Positions 1 to 9,216 of a DNA stretch of 64,000 nt are shown here, one piece after another. This stretch comes from Dyella japonica DSM 16301 (GTDB lineage Bacteria; Pseudomonadota; Gammaproteobacteria; Xanthomonadales; Rhodanobacteraceae). Position 1 is the first letter of the stretch. Every line of letters begins with the position of its first letter. Where the stretch lies: the NCBI RefSeq assembly GCF_001010355.1, contig NZ_JPLA01000030.1:62001-126000 (forward strand), written 5' to 3'. Under the pieces are notes generated by a model. It did not search any database, was not told the DNA's origin, and worked only from the letters and a program-made list of their open reading frames with translations. A program made the translations under genes and the position numbers.

Positions 1-278
1 ATCTGCTTGAAACGCTCAAGCCGAAGTACGACCTGGTGATCATCGATACGCCGCCGATTCTCGCGGTAACCGATGCCGCGATCATGGGGCACCACGTGGG
101 AACCAGCTTGCTGGTGATCCGTTTCGGCCTCAACCAGGCACGCGAAATCGCACTCGCCAAGCAGCGATTCGAACAGAACGGCGTGCAAATCAAGGGCGCC
201 GTCTTCAACGCCGTGGAACGCAGGAGCACGGGCTACTACTCGTACGGTTACTACGAGTACAGCAGCAGTCCCGCGTAA
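1..278 (+). CDS. Tyrosine-protein kinase / polysaccharide chain-length regulator, C-terminal end (partial)
   Basis: The gene enters from the left edge, with frame starting at base 3. The visible 91 residues read as the end of a bacterial tyrosine (BY) kinase of the Wzc/Etk/ExoP type. A Walker B-like segment, LVIIDTPPIL, is followed by a typical helix-strand tail and a tyrosine-rich end (GYYSYGYYEYSSSPA). In this family such a tail is the autophosphorylation cluster that controls oligomerisation and chain length at the inner membrane. It heads the exopolysaccharide genes that follow. The membrane and Walker A parts lie outside the window. Confidence 0.85.
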   Translation, partial: LLETLKPKYDLVIIDTPPILAVTDAAIMGHHVGTSLLVIRFGLNQAREIALAKQRFEQNGVQIKGAVFNAVERRSTGYYSYGYYEYSSSPA

Positions 279-538
279 ACAGGTTCAAGAAAATTATTGT
301 GGAACATTGTGACCGGGCCTGCGGGTCCGGGTAGTACGAACAGTCTATTGGTTGCTTGACGTGCGATCAGTGATGATCTCGCGACTCTTTCACGGGGGGA
401 GTGAATGAGGGGCAATGAAAGCAAGTGGCGCAGCCCGGTGGAAGGGCAGTCTTGCGCATGTGATCCGCAGCAGTGCCTGAGGTGGCGTTGCCGCGCAATT
501 ACAACGGTCGCAGACGGCTACATGGATGGAGTGCGGTG

Positions 539-1975
539 ATGTTGACGATTCCAGGTCTTCCGCAGCTGAAACGGGCGGAATCCCATTTCTTTTCGAAGTA
601 CGCGGCTCTTCTGGACATTGCGCTTCGAGTGAGCGATGTATTCGTGATCACTCTGGTGGCGTTGGCAGTTTATCGCCTGGAGTTCGGAAATCTTGAGATG
701 GGCATCCACTACACCTCCGGCTTGATGCGGACGGTGTTGGTCGCGCTGGTCGTCTTTCCTGCTGCGGGCTTGTATCGCAGCTGGCGCGGCGAGAACCTGC
801 TGCAGGAAATCGTCCGCCTATGGGCTGCATGGTCCGGCGTCATGGTCATTCTGCTGGCCATGGCGTGGGCGCTCAAAACCACCGATGCCTATTCGCGCAT
901 CGCGGCCGGCGCGTGGTTCATCGCGACCGGTGCTGTGCTGACGCTAGATCGCATGTTGCTGCGCTGGACGCTCGGCCATATCCGCATGCGTGGCGTTGAC
1001 TCGCGTCGCGTTCTGCTGATTGGCAGCACGCAGGCGGGGCAGCGCATCGTTGCTGCTGCGCGCAGCAGTGCGTGGATGGGTCTGGACGTGCTTGGCTACA
1101 TCAGCACGCCGTACGATCAGGTGGATATTGCCGGCGTTGCCGAGCTTGGCGATTTGTCTGAGCTTGCCGCGAAGATCACCGAGTACACGCCGGACCAGAT
1201 ATGGATCGCGCTCCCCATGCGGGCGGAAGAGACGATACAAAACGTTCTCCAGCTGACGCTGGATACGCCGACGACCGTGCGCCTCGTGCCCGACTTCTTT
1301 GGATACGAACTCATCAATCATCACACGGTGTCCATGGCGGGCGTACCTGTCATCACGCTGCGTTCGAGCCGGGTGGAAGGCCATGCGGGTATCTTGAAGG
1401 CGATTGAAGATCGTTCCATCGCCTTCCTTCTGTTGGTGTTGCTTGGCCCTCTGATGTTCTTGCTCGCACTGGGAGTGAGAGTAAGTTCATCCGGTCCTGT
1501 CTTCTTCAAGCAGAGGCGTCACGGCTTGGGAGGCAGGGAATTCGAGGTACTGAAGTTCCGCTCAATGTGGATGCACTCGGAAGACCAAGGCGCAGTGACT
1601 CAGGCTAAACGGAACGATGCGCGCGTAACGCGCTTCGGTCGCTTCCTGCGTTCCAGCAGCCTCGATGAACTTCCGCAACTGATCAACGTGCTGCGCGGCG
1701 ATATGTCCATCGTCGGTCCGCGACCGCACGCGGTAGAGCACAACCATCACTTCAGCGAAAAGCTTCGCGGCTACATGCAGCGGCATGGAATGAAGCCGGG
1801 GATTACCGGGCTTGCGCAGATCAAAGGCTTCCGCGGTGAAACGGATACGTTGGACAAAATGGCCAGTCGCGTCGAGTGCGATATCTCGTACATCAAGCAT
1901 TGGTCTCTGTGGCTGGATCTCAAGATCATCCTGACCACGCCCTACGTACTTTTGAAACGCAACAACGCCTTCTGA
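539..1975 (+). CDS. Undecaprenyl-phosphate glycosyl-1-phosphate transferase, GumD-like
   Basis: This enzyme should start repeat-unit synthesis by moving a sugar-1-phosphate (often glucose) from a nucleotide sugar to undecaprenyl phosphate at the inner membrane. The protein is 478 aa, close to xanthan GumD. The N-terminal half has several membrane helices and a CoA-binding-like domain. The C-terminal bacterial sugar transferase domain shows [37 protein letters not shown] and KPGITGLAQ. The ATG at 539 is preferred because GGAG lies just upstream and the product then aligns with GumD. A GTG at 473 in the same frame would add 22 unlike residues. Sugar specificity cannot be read from sequence. Confidence 0.9.
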   Translation: MLTIPGLPQLKRAESHFFSKYAALLDIALRVSDVFVITLVALAVYRLEFGNLEMGIHYTSGLMRTVLVALVVFPAAGLYRSWRGENLLQEIVRLWAAWSGVMVILLAMAWALKTTDAYSRIAAGAWFIATGAVLTLDRMLLRWTLGHIRMRGVDSRRVLLIGSTQAGQRIVAAARSSAWMGLDVLGYISTPYDQVDIAGVAELGDLSELAAKITEYTPDQIWIALPMRAEETIQNVLQLTLDTPTTVRLVPDFFGYELINHHTVSMAGVPVITLRSSRVEGHAGILKAIEDRSIAFLLLVLLGPLMFLLALGVRVSSSGPVFFKQRRHGLGGREFEVLKFRSMWMHSEDQGAVTQAKRNDARVTRFGRFLRSSSLDELPQLINVLRGDMSIVGPRPHAVEHNHHFSEKLRGYMQRHGMKPGITGLAQIKGFRGETDTLDKMASRVECDISYIKHWSLWLDLKIILTTPYVLLKRNNAF

Positions 1976-2293
1976 ACGTTGCATCGATGGGCACGGTGCG
2001 TTCTGCAGCGCTACCTCCGGGCGTGCTTGGCTCTACCTAGGGTCCCACGCCTCGACTCATTGTTCGTTTGTCCCACCAGCAGCCAAGTGCATTCGCAATC
2101 GTGAAATCAGTAGTAGTCAGTTCAAGCCGGAAAGGTAGCGCGCGATGCCAGTCGAAGCGGTTGGCTACGCGTACTCTGGCATCGAAAACTGGCGACGCAA
2201 ACTTGCCTGCATGTGTCGTTGGTGGAACTCCTGTCCCGATCAAGATCCGACGCATCGAGTGCAAGGTCCCCGGATCTGCCGCGTGCCGCTCTG
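1976..2293. other. 318-base gap without a recognised gene
   Basis: This stretch lies between the sugar transferase and the flippase. Short open frames cross it but none resembles a protein. An in-frame ATG at 2213 could extend the flippase by 27 residues, but that extension is arginine/serine-rich and not membrane-like. No terminator or clear promoter was seen. Confidence 0.4.
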
Positions 2294-3745
2294 ATGTCTA
2301 AGCAGCGCTCATTCACTCATAACGTCGCCTGGAATCTGATCGGGGCGGGCGTTCCGCTGGCCTTTGCCTTTCTTGCCATCCCTACACTCCTGTCGGGCTA
2401 CGGCAATGCGCGCTTCGGATTCCTCACAATTGTCTGGTCGCTGATCGGCTACTTCAGCATCTTCGACTTTGGCATCGGTCGTGCGCTTACGAAGCTTGTT
2501 TCGGATCGCCTGGGCACCAGCAGCACTCACGATATTCCGGACGTCACCGCCACTGGACTGCGCGTGATGATGATACTTGGCGTGTTTGCAGCCGCCATGA
2601 TTCTGGTGATCGCGCCGTGGCTGGTGGGACTACTCAAGATCGATGCGTCGCTGCTGGACGAAGCAATCACCAGCCTGCGCGTTCTCGCCCTAAGCATCCC
2701 GTTTGTCATTTTGTCGGCGGGACTCATTGGCATTCTGGAAGCGCACGGGCAATTCAGATCAATCAACGTGATCCGCCTGGCCATGGGTCTGCTGAATTTT
2801 GCCGCGCCGCTGTTGATGTTGCATTGGTCGAATCACTTGGTACCAGCCACCATCTCGCTGGCTATCTCGCGTGTGATAACGACCGTCCTGTACTTTTCGC
2901 GAGTAAGGCGGCTCGACTCCGTTGGCGCCTCCCACGGCCGTTTCAAGAAGCATCACATCAGGGAGCTGCTTGGCTTTGGTGGCTGGATCACCCTGAGCAA
3001 CCTCATCAGTCCATTGATGGCGCAAATGGACAAGCTCGTGATCGGTGCGGTCGTCGCTCTTGCCCTACTGCCCTTCTACTCCGTTCCCGCGGACCTGGTG
3101 AACCGCTTCAGTTTTGCGCCCATCTCGATGGTCGGAGTCTTCTTTCCAGCTTTCGCCTCAACCTGGTCATCTGGCAAGCGAGAGGCGATTCCTGAAATGT
3201 ACGCGGGTGCGAGCAAGGCCATGTGTGCCGCGCTGTTTCCTGCTGCGCTGTGCCTGTATGCCTTCGCTCCCGAAGGTCTGACCCTATGGATGGGGCAGAA
3301 CTTCTCGTCACAATCAACGCCTTTGCTGCGCTGGCTCGCCCTCGGGCTGCTCGTCAATAGCATCGCCCGCGTCCCCCACGCACTTCTCCAGGCTACTGGC
3401 AGGCCTTCGACAACCGCGAAGCTGCATTTGATGGAGTTGCCGATTTATGCACTCGGACTTTGGCTACTGCTCTCGCACTACGGGATCCTGGGCGCGGCGA
3501 TAGCCTGGGCAGGGCGAATGGCTCTTGATTTCTTGCTGCTCGTGCTCTGCGCCAATTCGATCATTCCTGGACTTGAGCGTCGATCGGTGCTCGTTGTGGG
3601 TGCGGTTGCCGGGGGCGTGTGCATCATCCTTGGCGTCGGTGCGGTGGGGGCAATGCTGCCGAGGGCGATCGCGTGCGTCGTCATTTCAGCAGCGAGCCTT
3701 TTCTATGCGTTGCACACCCTCAGCCGGATCCGCCGCCATGATTGA
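2294..3745 (+). CDS. Wzx-type polysaccharide flippase (MATE/MOP superfamily)
   Basis: The product (483 aa) is almost entirely hydrophobic helices, the usual size for a Wzx lipid-linked oligosaccharide flippase with 12-14 transmembrane segments. It begins MSKQRSFTHNVAWNLIGAGVP, a common opening for the family: a short basic N-terminus followed at once by the first helix. It would move the undecaprenyl-linked repeat unit to the periplasmic face. The stop overlaps the next glycosyltransferase start by 8 bases, so the two are probably translationally coupled. Start at 2294 is chosen over 2213 because it removes a non-membrane leader. Confidence 0.85.
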   Translation: MSKQRSFTHNVAWNLIGAGVPLAFAFLAIPTLLSGYGNARFGFLTIVWSLIGYFSIFDFGIGRALTKLVSDRLGTSSTHDIPDVTATGLRVMMILGVFAAAMILVIAPWLVGLLKIDASLLDEAITSLRVLALSIPFVILSAGLIGILEAHGQFRSINVIRLAMGLLNFAAPLLMLHWSNHLVPATISLAISRVITTVLYFSRVRRLDSVGASHGRFKKHHIRELLGFGGWITLSNLISPLMAQMDKLVIGAVVALALLPFYSVPADLVNRFSFAPISMVGVFFPAFASTWSSGKREAIPEMYAGASKAMCAALFPAALCLYAFAPEGLTLWMGQNFSSQSTPLLRWLALGLLVNSIARVPHALLQATGRPSTTAKLHLMELPIYALGLWLLLSHYGILGAAIAWAGRMALDFLLLVLCANSIIPGLERRSVLVVGAVAGGVCIILGVGAVGAMLPRAIACVVISAASLFYALHTLSRIRRHD

Positions 3746-4766
3746 CGCCGCCAGCCTTCCATTGAAATCGGCGTCCACAACGCTCGTGACGGTCACTTAT
3801 GCGGATCGCATGCACTTCCTTCAGGAGCTGCTCCATCGCGCTTTTGAAACAGAGGGTTTGGCCAACGCCTTGATCGTCAGCAACGCATCGCGCTCGGACC
3901 TCTCTAAGTTGGAGGAGAAGTGGGGCTCGCGCATCCGTATCGTTCGGCTGGCCGAGAACACTGGTTCGGCCAACGGCTACGCCGAAGGGATCCGGGCGGC
4001 CCTGGAGGCTGGTGCAGGCTATCTGTGGCTGATGGATGACGACAACGCTCCCAAGCCCGGGGCGCTCGGTGTGCTGCACAGAAAGCTGGACGAACTCGCC
4101 GCACAGTTTGGTCGCGATCGCGCTGCCGTGCTGGGCTTCCGTCCGGATCATCAGGCAGACATCGCTGCAGGTGTGGTTGCGTCAAAGGCGGTTCCGCCAC
4201 GCTCCAGTTTCATTGGTTTTCACTATCGCCAGATTCCGTTCAAGATTTGGCGACGATTGATCCGCGGGCGCCTTGGGTCTAGTGGGCCAGTCGAGACCGT
4301 AAGGTTGCCCTATGCACCTTACGGAGGATTACTCGCGTCACGTGACCTGTTTGAACGCATCGGCCTGCCCAAGCGGGAGCTGGTGCTCTACGCGGACGAT
4401 ACCGAGTACACCTACCGAATAACTGCTAGCGGTGGGGCCATCGAGGTAATGACCGGTGCAGAACTCGATGACATGGAAGGCTCGTGGAACTTGAAGAGCC
4501 GGCATCCGAATGCCTTCATCGGCTGGCTCAAGGGTGAATCAGACCTTCGGGCGTTTTACGGGCTGCGCAACCAAGTTTGGTTCGATCGAAACAGATGGGT
4601 CACTTCAACGCTTGAGTATCGGATTAACCAGCTCATCTTTATTGGTCTGCTGAAGTTCTACGCCAAGCGCACGGGTAGTCCGGCCCGCCTACGTCTGTTG
4701 ATGCGCGCTATTAGGGATGGCCAGGCATCGTCGCTCGGTATTGAGCCTGAGCTTCCGTTGTCATGA
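3738..4766 (+). CDS. Glycosyltransferase family 2 (galactofuranosyl/rhamnosyl-type)
   Basis: This 342-aa GT-A enzyme probably adds one sugar of the repeat unit on the cytoplasmic side. The N-terminus holds the nucleotide-binding fold (TLVTVTYADR, NTGSANGYAEGI). The metal-binding acidic motif is LWLMDDDNAPKPG near residue 100. The later YADDTEYTYRI segment is a typical acceptor/catalytic region of GlfT/rhamnosyltransferase-like GT2 proteins. It overlaps the flippase by 8 bases. Donor and acceptor are unknown. The ATG at 3738 fits the fold start; an upstream in-frame ATG would overlap the flippase far more. Confidence 0.85.
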   Translation: MIDAASLPLKSASTTLVTVTYADRMHFLQELLHRAFETEGLANALIVSNASRSDLSKLEEKWGSRIRIVRLAENTGSANGYAEGIRAALEAGAGYLWLMDDDNAPKPGALGVLHRKLDELAAQFGRDRAAVLGFRPDHQADIAAGVVASKAVPPRSSFIGFHYRQIPFKIWRRLIRGRLGSSGPVETVRLPYAPYGGLLASRDLFERIGLPKRELVLYADDTEYTYRITASGGAIEVMTGAELDDMEGSWNLKSRHPNAFIGWLKGESDLRAFYGLRNQVWFDRNRWVTSTLEYRINQLIFIGLLKFYAKRTGSPARLRLLMRAIRDGQASSLGIEPELPLS

Positions 4767-5008
4767 GTCCGGTACTCGCGGGTTTCAACTACATGCGTTC
4801 GATTGGTCCGTGCCATGTCCTGTTGGCTCGGAACTCAAATGTCTGGAGCGGCCCGCCGGATTCGACGCCGCGTGGGCAGGCGCTTCCATTAGGTCTCCGT
4901 CGACAGCATGCCGAACTCAGTGATCAAGCCAGATTTCTGAGTGAGTTAGTGGCGCCGACGTCCTTCTCAAAGAAGAGATCATTTTCAGACGGCAACTCCA
5001 GAACATGA
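4763..5008 (+). CDS. Doubtful small open frame between two glycosyltransferases
   Basis: An 81-codon frame overlaps the upstream stop and the downstream start by four bases (ATGA) each, the arrangement of coupled genes. The product has no recognisable domain, signal peptide or membrane helix, and its composition is unremarkable. It may be a translated linker, a decayed gene or chance. No strong ribosome binding site precedes the next gene at 5005, which leaves room for coupling through this frame. Confidence 0.2.
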   Translation: MSPVLAGFNYMRSIGPCHVLLARNSNVWSGPPDSTPRGQALPLGLRRQHAELSDQARFLSELVAPTSFSKKRSFSDGNSRT

Positions 5009-6219
5009 AGATTCTATTTGTGCACGCGCTCGCTGACCCTCATGCGGGAGGCGGAGCTGAAGTAACTCTGTGGACCTTGATGCGCGCCATGACGCGCCTC
5101 GGGCATGAGTGCGTGCTTTTGGCGGCGTCAGACCGGGAAGGGTTGAGGAGAGAGGTCGTCGACGGTGTAACCGTGTACAGCGCGAAGCTCCGAAATGTCT
5201 ATCTTCCCCAGCACAATAAGCAGCGCCCGGCGCTGCAAAAGGCCTTGTGGCATGCACTCGATTCCGCCAACCCCTTCATGCAGGGGTTCCTGAAGGAAGT
5301 CATCGCCGCGGAACGGCCCGATGTCGCCTCGGTCCATTGCTTGAACGGCTGGTCGGTGCTCGCCATGCAGACGCTCAGGCGCGCACGACTGCCTATCGTG
5401 CAAGTCTTGCACGGGTATGAGTACATCTGTGTTCGATCAACGATGTACCACAGCGGAAAGAACTGCGGATCACAGTGTCAGTCATGTCATCTATTCCGGT
5501 TGCCTCATCGACGCTTGAGCCGGCACGCCGACGCTGTGGTTGGAGTCAGTTCCTTCACTCTTGATCGACACCTCGAACAGGGTTACTTCTGCGATGTTCC
5601 GATACGGCGTGTCATCCACAATGCCCGTGATCCACGAACCTTGGGCCTTGGTTCGGCCGCAACAGAGCGGGCGTCAGACGAGCCGCTCCGAATCGGCTAC
5701 ATCGGCCGTCTGGATCCAAGCAAGGGAATCGAACTCCTTCTGCAGGCGTTCGACAAGGCCGACGCCGGCAACGCTGAGCTTTGGATCGCTGGTAGCGGTC
5801 AACCCGATCACGAGCAGTTCTTGCGAAGCCAGAAGGTATCCAAGCGGGTCCGCTTTCTCGGCAGGGTGCCTCAGAGCGCGTTCTATCCCAACGTGGATAT
5901 CACGGTTGTTCCATCTCTTTGGGAGGAACCCCTGGGGATGGTTGTTGCGGAAAGCATGGCCTTTGGCAAGCCAGTCCTCGGCGCGCGGCGCGGCGGTATT
6001 GCCGAGATGATCGTGGATGGCGAAAACGGCCTCCTCTTTGATTCTGAGAGCGTGGGCGAGCTTGTCCGAGCAATCGAAACAGTTGCACACGACTCCGCAT
6101 TGCGACTGAGCATGGGCGTAAAAGCTCGTGAAAGTGGGCGAGCATTTGTTGATCCTGAGGCGTGGGCAACTAAATACTTGGAGCTATATGCAGAGATTTC
6201 CGGGGCGATCAACGCATGA
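5005..6219 (+). CDS. Glycosyltransferase family 4
   Basis: This 404-aa retaining GT-B enzyme is probably a repeat-unit assembly transferase. The N-terminal domain opens MKILFVHALADPHAGGGAE, the usual acceptor-side start. The C-terminal domain shows RIGYIGRLDPSKGIELLLQAF and the E-x7-E element within WEEPLGMVVAESMAFGKPVL that contacts the nucleotide sugar. A cysteine-containing stretch (CGSQCQSCH, about residues 155-163) recurs in some GT4 proteins and may be structural. It sits between a GT2 and the Wzy candidate. Several rows here are near 50% GC, below the neighbouring housekeeping genes. Confidence 0.88.
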   Translation: MKILFVHALADPHAGGGAEVTLWTLMRAMTRLGHECVLLAASDREGLRREVVDGVTVYSAKLRNVYLPQHNKQRPALQKALWHALDSANPFMQGFLKEVIAAERPDVASVHCLNGWSVLAMQTLRRARLPIVQVLHGYEYICVRSTMYHSGKNCGSQCQSCHLFRLPHRRLSRHADAVVGVSSFTLDRHLEQGYFCDVPIRRVIHNARDPRTLGLGSAATERASDEPLRIGYIGRLDPSKGIELLLQAFDKADAGNAELWIAGSGQPDHEQFLRSQKVSKRVRFLGRVPQSAFYPNVDITVVPSLWEEPLGMVVAESMAFGKPVLGARRGGIAEMIVDGENGLLFDSESVGELVRAIETVAHDSALRLSMGVKARESGRAFVDPEAWATKYLELYAEISGAINA

Positions 6220-6271
6220 CTCTTGCGAAGGTTCGGATCGACAGCTCGCGTACGCTTGGGGGCGATAAAAG

Positions 6272-7645
6272 ATGACCTTGCCAAGTTCATCTGTGTATCC
6301 AAGAGAGCGAACGTCGCAGCCAGGACGTGACGTTGATGTTAGCCATCAAGCGGCCTTGCGGCAGGGTGATGCTTTCATCCTCTCAACGATTTTCATATTC
6401 CTGATATTTGAAGTGCTCCAGGGGCCCCTGCGCTACTACCTGTCGATGATGGGCGGCGTAGTCCTGGCCTATGCCCCCAAAGGCCTTATGGCCCTAGCCT
6501 TCTTCTTTCTTCTTATCCGGACCCTGTGGACGTTTCGGCTAGACAAGACCGTGATGGGGACGCTTGCCGGGTTTGCAGTGTTCGCGGCCGTGGGGGTCTA
6601 TTTCACGCACGGCATCGGCCAGCCCGTGATGGGACTTTTCGCGTTGATACCCGTGCTGTTTGGCGTCATCGCCGAACCCGCATTTTCGCGCCTCGGTGAG
6701 CGCTGCCTTCCCTATGCACTTGTGCTCTGGTTGTGTGTGGCGGTGGGCGTAGGCATCAACTTTTTCCATTCGATGCCCTGGACCGGCTTTACCTACCAGT
6801 TGGGTGATGCCGAGGTCGAAGTGTCTCGCGACTGGAGCTACTTCGGCGTCGAGCGCATCGCAGGCTTCGCGCGAGCTTCTTTCGAGGCGGCCATGCAGTT
6901 GCTTTTCCTTGGTCTGGTTTGTTCGATCTTGGTGCGCAGCAAAGTCATCGCATTCATCGTTTGGATCTCGACAGGAATACTCATCGCTGTAACGACGACG
7001 AAGACGACACTTGGACTGTATTTCTTCTTGGCCATCCTGCTGCCGTTGATGGCCCCTCGCGCCGCTCCGAGCATATTCAAGCGCGTGATCGGGCCGATGG
7101 TGCCTTGGACCATGGCACTGATAGGTGTCCTGCTCCCGGCAAGTACCTTGGTTTCGAAGGTCGGCGCGGGTTTCGCCAACCAGGACTCCGGCACTCTTCT
7201 CGTTTCGTTCGGGATGCGGCTGGCGCAGATGTGGCCGGATACGTTCACTTTGATTTTCAAGCACGGCAGCGCCCTCCTTGGGCGCGGGCTCGGGGGAATT
7301 GGTTCGGCGCAGAAGATCTTCGAGCCTGACCTCTATTCGCCCGCCGACAATCTCTACTTGTATCTCTACGCCGTGTTCGGGGTTTTCGCGCTGGTGGTCA
7401 TTTGGGTGTTCACCCGTGCGGTGAGTCGCCTGAAGTTCACTGGAGATCGCATGAGCACGCTCTTTTGGTTTCTCGGCGTATCCATTTTGATGGAGGGCTG
7501 GACGGTCAGTTGCATCGAGGGTGGAACCACGGCGCTGGCAACAGGCCTAACGGTCGCTTTCTGCATACGCTTGGGCAAAAGCAGGTTTGTTCGTCGATCG
7601 ATGGGTACATCGCGGCACAAGCTCGTAGGCGCGCCGCAGGCATGA
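6272..7645 (+). CDS. O-antigen/exopolysaccharide polymerase candidate (Wzy-like membrane protein)
   Basis: The 457-aa product has about 10-12 predicted transmembrane helices and a larger hydrophilic loop in the middle (about residues 165-205, including SRDWSYFGVERIAGF). This layout is typical of Wzy/O-antigen ligase-like proteins, which show little sequence conservation. In a Wzx/Wzy locus it is the only good candidate for joining flipped repeat units in the periplasm. It overlaps the start of the glycoside hydrolase by 4 bases. A ligase or an acyltransferase-like membrane protein cannot be fully excluded. Confidence 0.7.
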   Translation: MTLPSSSVYPRERTSQPGRDVDVSHQAALRQGDAFILSTIFIFLIFEVLQGPLRYYLSMMGGVVLAYAPKGLMALAFFFLLIRTLWTFRLDKTVMGTLAGFAVFAAVGVYFTHGIGQPVMGLFALIPVLFGVIAEPAFSRLGERCLPYALVLWLCVAVGVGINFFHSMPWTGFTYQLGDAEVEVSRDWSYFGVERIAGFARASFEAAMQLLFLGLVCSILVRSKVIAFIVWISTGILIAVTTTKTTLGLYFFLAILLPLMAPRAAPSIFKRVIGPMVPWTMALIGVLLPASTLVSKVGAGFANQDSGTLLVSFGMRLAQMWPDTFTLIFKHGSALLGRGLGGIGSAQKIFEPDLYSPADNLYLYLYAVFGVFALVVIWVFTRAVSRLKFTGDRMSTLFWFLGVSILMEGWTVSCIEGGTTALATGLTVAFCIRLGKSRFVRRSMGTSRHKLVGAPQA

Positions 7646-9216
7646 ACGCAAAGCGACGGACAACTCAAGGCTTGCTCGTGCTGCTGCTGGCGATAGCGTC
7701 ATGTGCGTGCACCGTTTCTGGAGGCGAGGCGCCATCTCTGGTGCCTGTCGACGTCGCACAGTTCATCGTGCCTGCCGGATCTTCAGTCACCCTGGGATTT
7801 CAGGCAGATGCCGCTGCCTGTCAGGCGAGCATCGCCTATGTAGTCCAAGACTATGTCGGCGCAGAAGAGAGCTCAGGTAGCGCCAAATGTAGAGCCGACA
7901 ACACGGTCGAGCTGTTGGTAAAGCTCCCTCGTGGATATCACGAAATCCGTTTTACGGCGCTCAATGCGGCTTTTGGCGTCATTGCGTTGCATCAATTGAA
8001 CGAGCGTGTTTCTGCCTTCTTTGGCATTGACACCGCCTTCTCATACTTGGAGTTGTCTGCCGACAAGAGGGCGCAATTTGTCGGGCAGTTGTCGCGCTTA
8101 GGCATCATGTCGGTGCGCGACCGCATCAGTTGGAATGAATTGCAGCCCGACCAGCAGTCTTGGAATGGCGCGGGACATCATCAGTTTGATGACCTGCGCC
8201 AGCTCTACAGCCAGCATGGAATCAAGGTTCTCGACGTCTTGCAGGGACTTCCAGGGGATTCGGCGGACTACTTCCCGTCCTCCAAAGCGTCTGTGTCGAT
8301 GATTTCCGAGATGGCTGGGCGTTGGGGGAAGGTTTGGAACGGAGTCGAGATTGCAAACGAACCCGATCACAATCGCGTCTACGACAAGCTATCGCCGGCC
8401 GAGCAGAGTCAGTATCAGAGGCAGTACGCGAGCTACGCGTCGCTCGCCTCGAAAGAGATCAAGGATGTCGTGCCAGCCGCTCGCGTTGTTGGCGGAGCCT
8501 TCGCGTTCGCCTTGTCGGGAGACAAGTTGGACTCTTCGAAGTTTGCTGATGGCATTGCGGCCGCCGGTCTTACTCAGTCGGTGGACGCCATAAGCTTCCA
8601 CACCTACGTCGAGCCGAAGACGCTGCGTAGAGATATTGGGACATATAGAGATTGGCTTCTGCGCTCGGGAGTGCCGGACATGCCACTTTGGATTACGGAG
8701 GCCGGATGGCCTTGGAAACGAGGACCGGGGCGTCCTCCGCTCGATCAAGACCAGGCGTCCGCCCTGCAGATGGCCGGTAAAGCGGTGGTCGCCTATGCCA
8801 TGGGCATTGAGCGCTACTACCCGTTCGTCTATCCGTACTACGAAGAGAAAGAAAAGAATTTTGGGATGACCGGCAAGGAACGGACACCGCTACGCAGTTT
8901 GGCAGCCTACGCACAGGCGGCCAAGGCGCTTTCGGGTTCGTCTGCCATATCGTCTTTGGGCAATCTATCGGAAGACGGCGTCGGCGCCCTATTCAAGACG
9001 CCGAATGGCGCAGTGCTGGTGATACACCAGAAGGAATCCAGCGGCAGCCGGCCTTGGCTCAGCGTTCCCTTTCCCGTTGCGAAATGTGAGGGCATCGACG
9101 GAAGGGATCTGAAGATGGTCGATGGTCGTGTGCCACTTACTGACGGTTTGGTCTATGTCTGGATCTCCGATGCGGACATAGCTAAGGCGAAAGACATGCT
9201 AGAGAGAGTCAGGTGA
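7642..9216 (+). CDS. Secreted glycoside hydrolase, PslG/GH39-like, lipoprotein candidate
   Basis: This 524-aa protein starts with a basic N-terminus, a hydrophobic stretch and a cysteine (LLLAIASCAC), suggesting a lipoprotein signal or a cleaved signal peptide. The body reads as a clan-A (beta/alpha)8 hydrolase. VEIANEPDH supplies the acid/base Glu (about E240) and LWITEAGWPW the nucleophile Glu (about E353). In Pseudomonas, PslG plays this part in the Psl locus, cutting exopolysaccharide in the periplasm. Here the gene overlaps the Wzy candidate (ATGA) and the next GT4 (GTGA), so it belongs to the transcript. The substrate is presumably the locus's own polymer (inference). Confidence 0.8.
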   Translation: MNAKRRTTQGLLVLLLAIASCACTVSGGEAPSLVPVDVAQFIVPAGSSVTLGFQADAAACQASIAYVVQDYVGAEESSGSAKCRADNTVELLVKLPRGYHEIRFTALNAAFGVIALHQLNERVSAFFGIDTAFSYLELSADKRAQFVGQLSRLGIMSVRDRISWNELQPDQQSWNGAGHHQFDDLRQLYSQHGIKVLDVLQGLPGDSADYFPSSKASVSMISEMAGRWGKVWNGVEIANEPDHNRVYDKLSPAEQSQYQRQYASYASLASKEIKDVVPAARVVGGAFAFALSGDKLDSSKFADGIAAAGLTQSVDAISFHTYVEPKTLRRDIGTYRDWLLRSGVPDMPLWITEAGWPWKRGPGRPPLDQDQASALQMAGKAVVAYAMGIERYYPFVYPYYEEKEKNFGMTGKERTPLRSLAAYAQAAKALSGSSAISSLGNLSEDGVGALFKTPNGAVLVIHQKESSGSRPWLSVPFPVAKCEGIDGRDLKMVDGRVPLTDGLVYVWISDADIAKAKDMLERVR

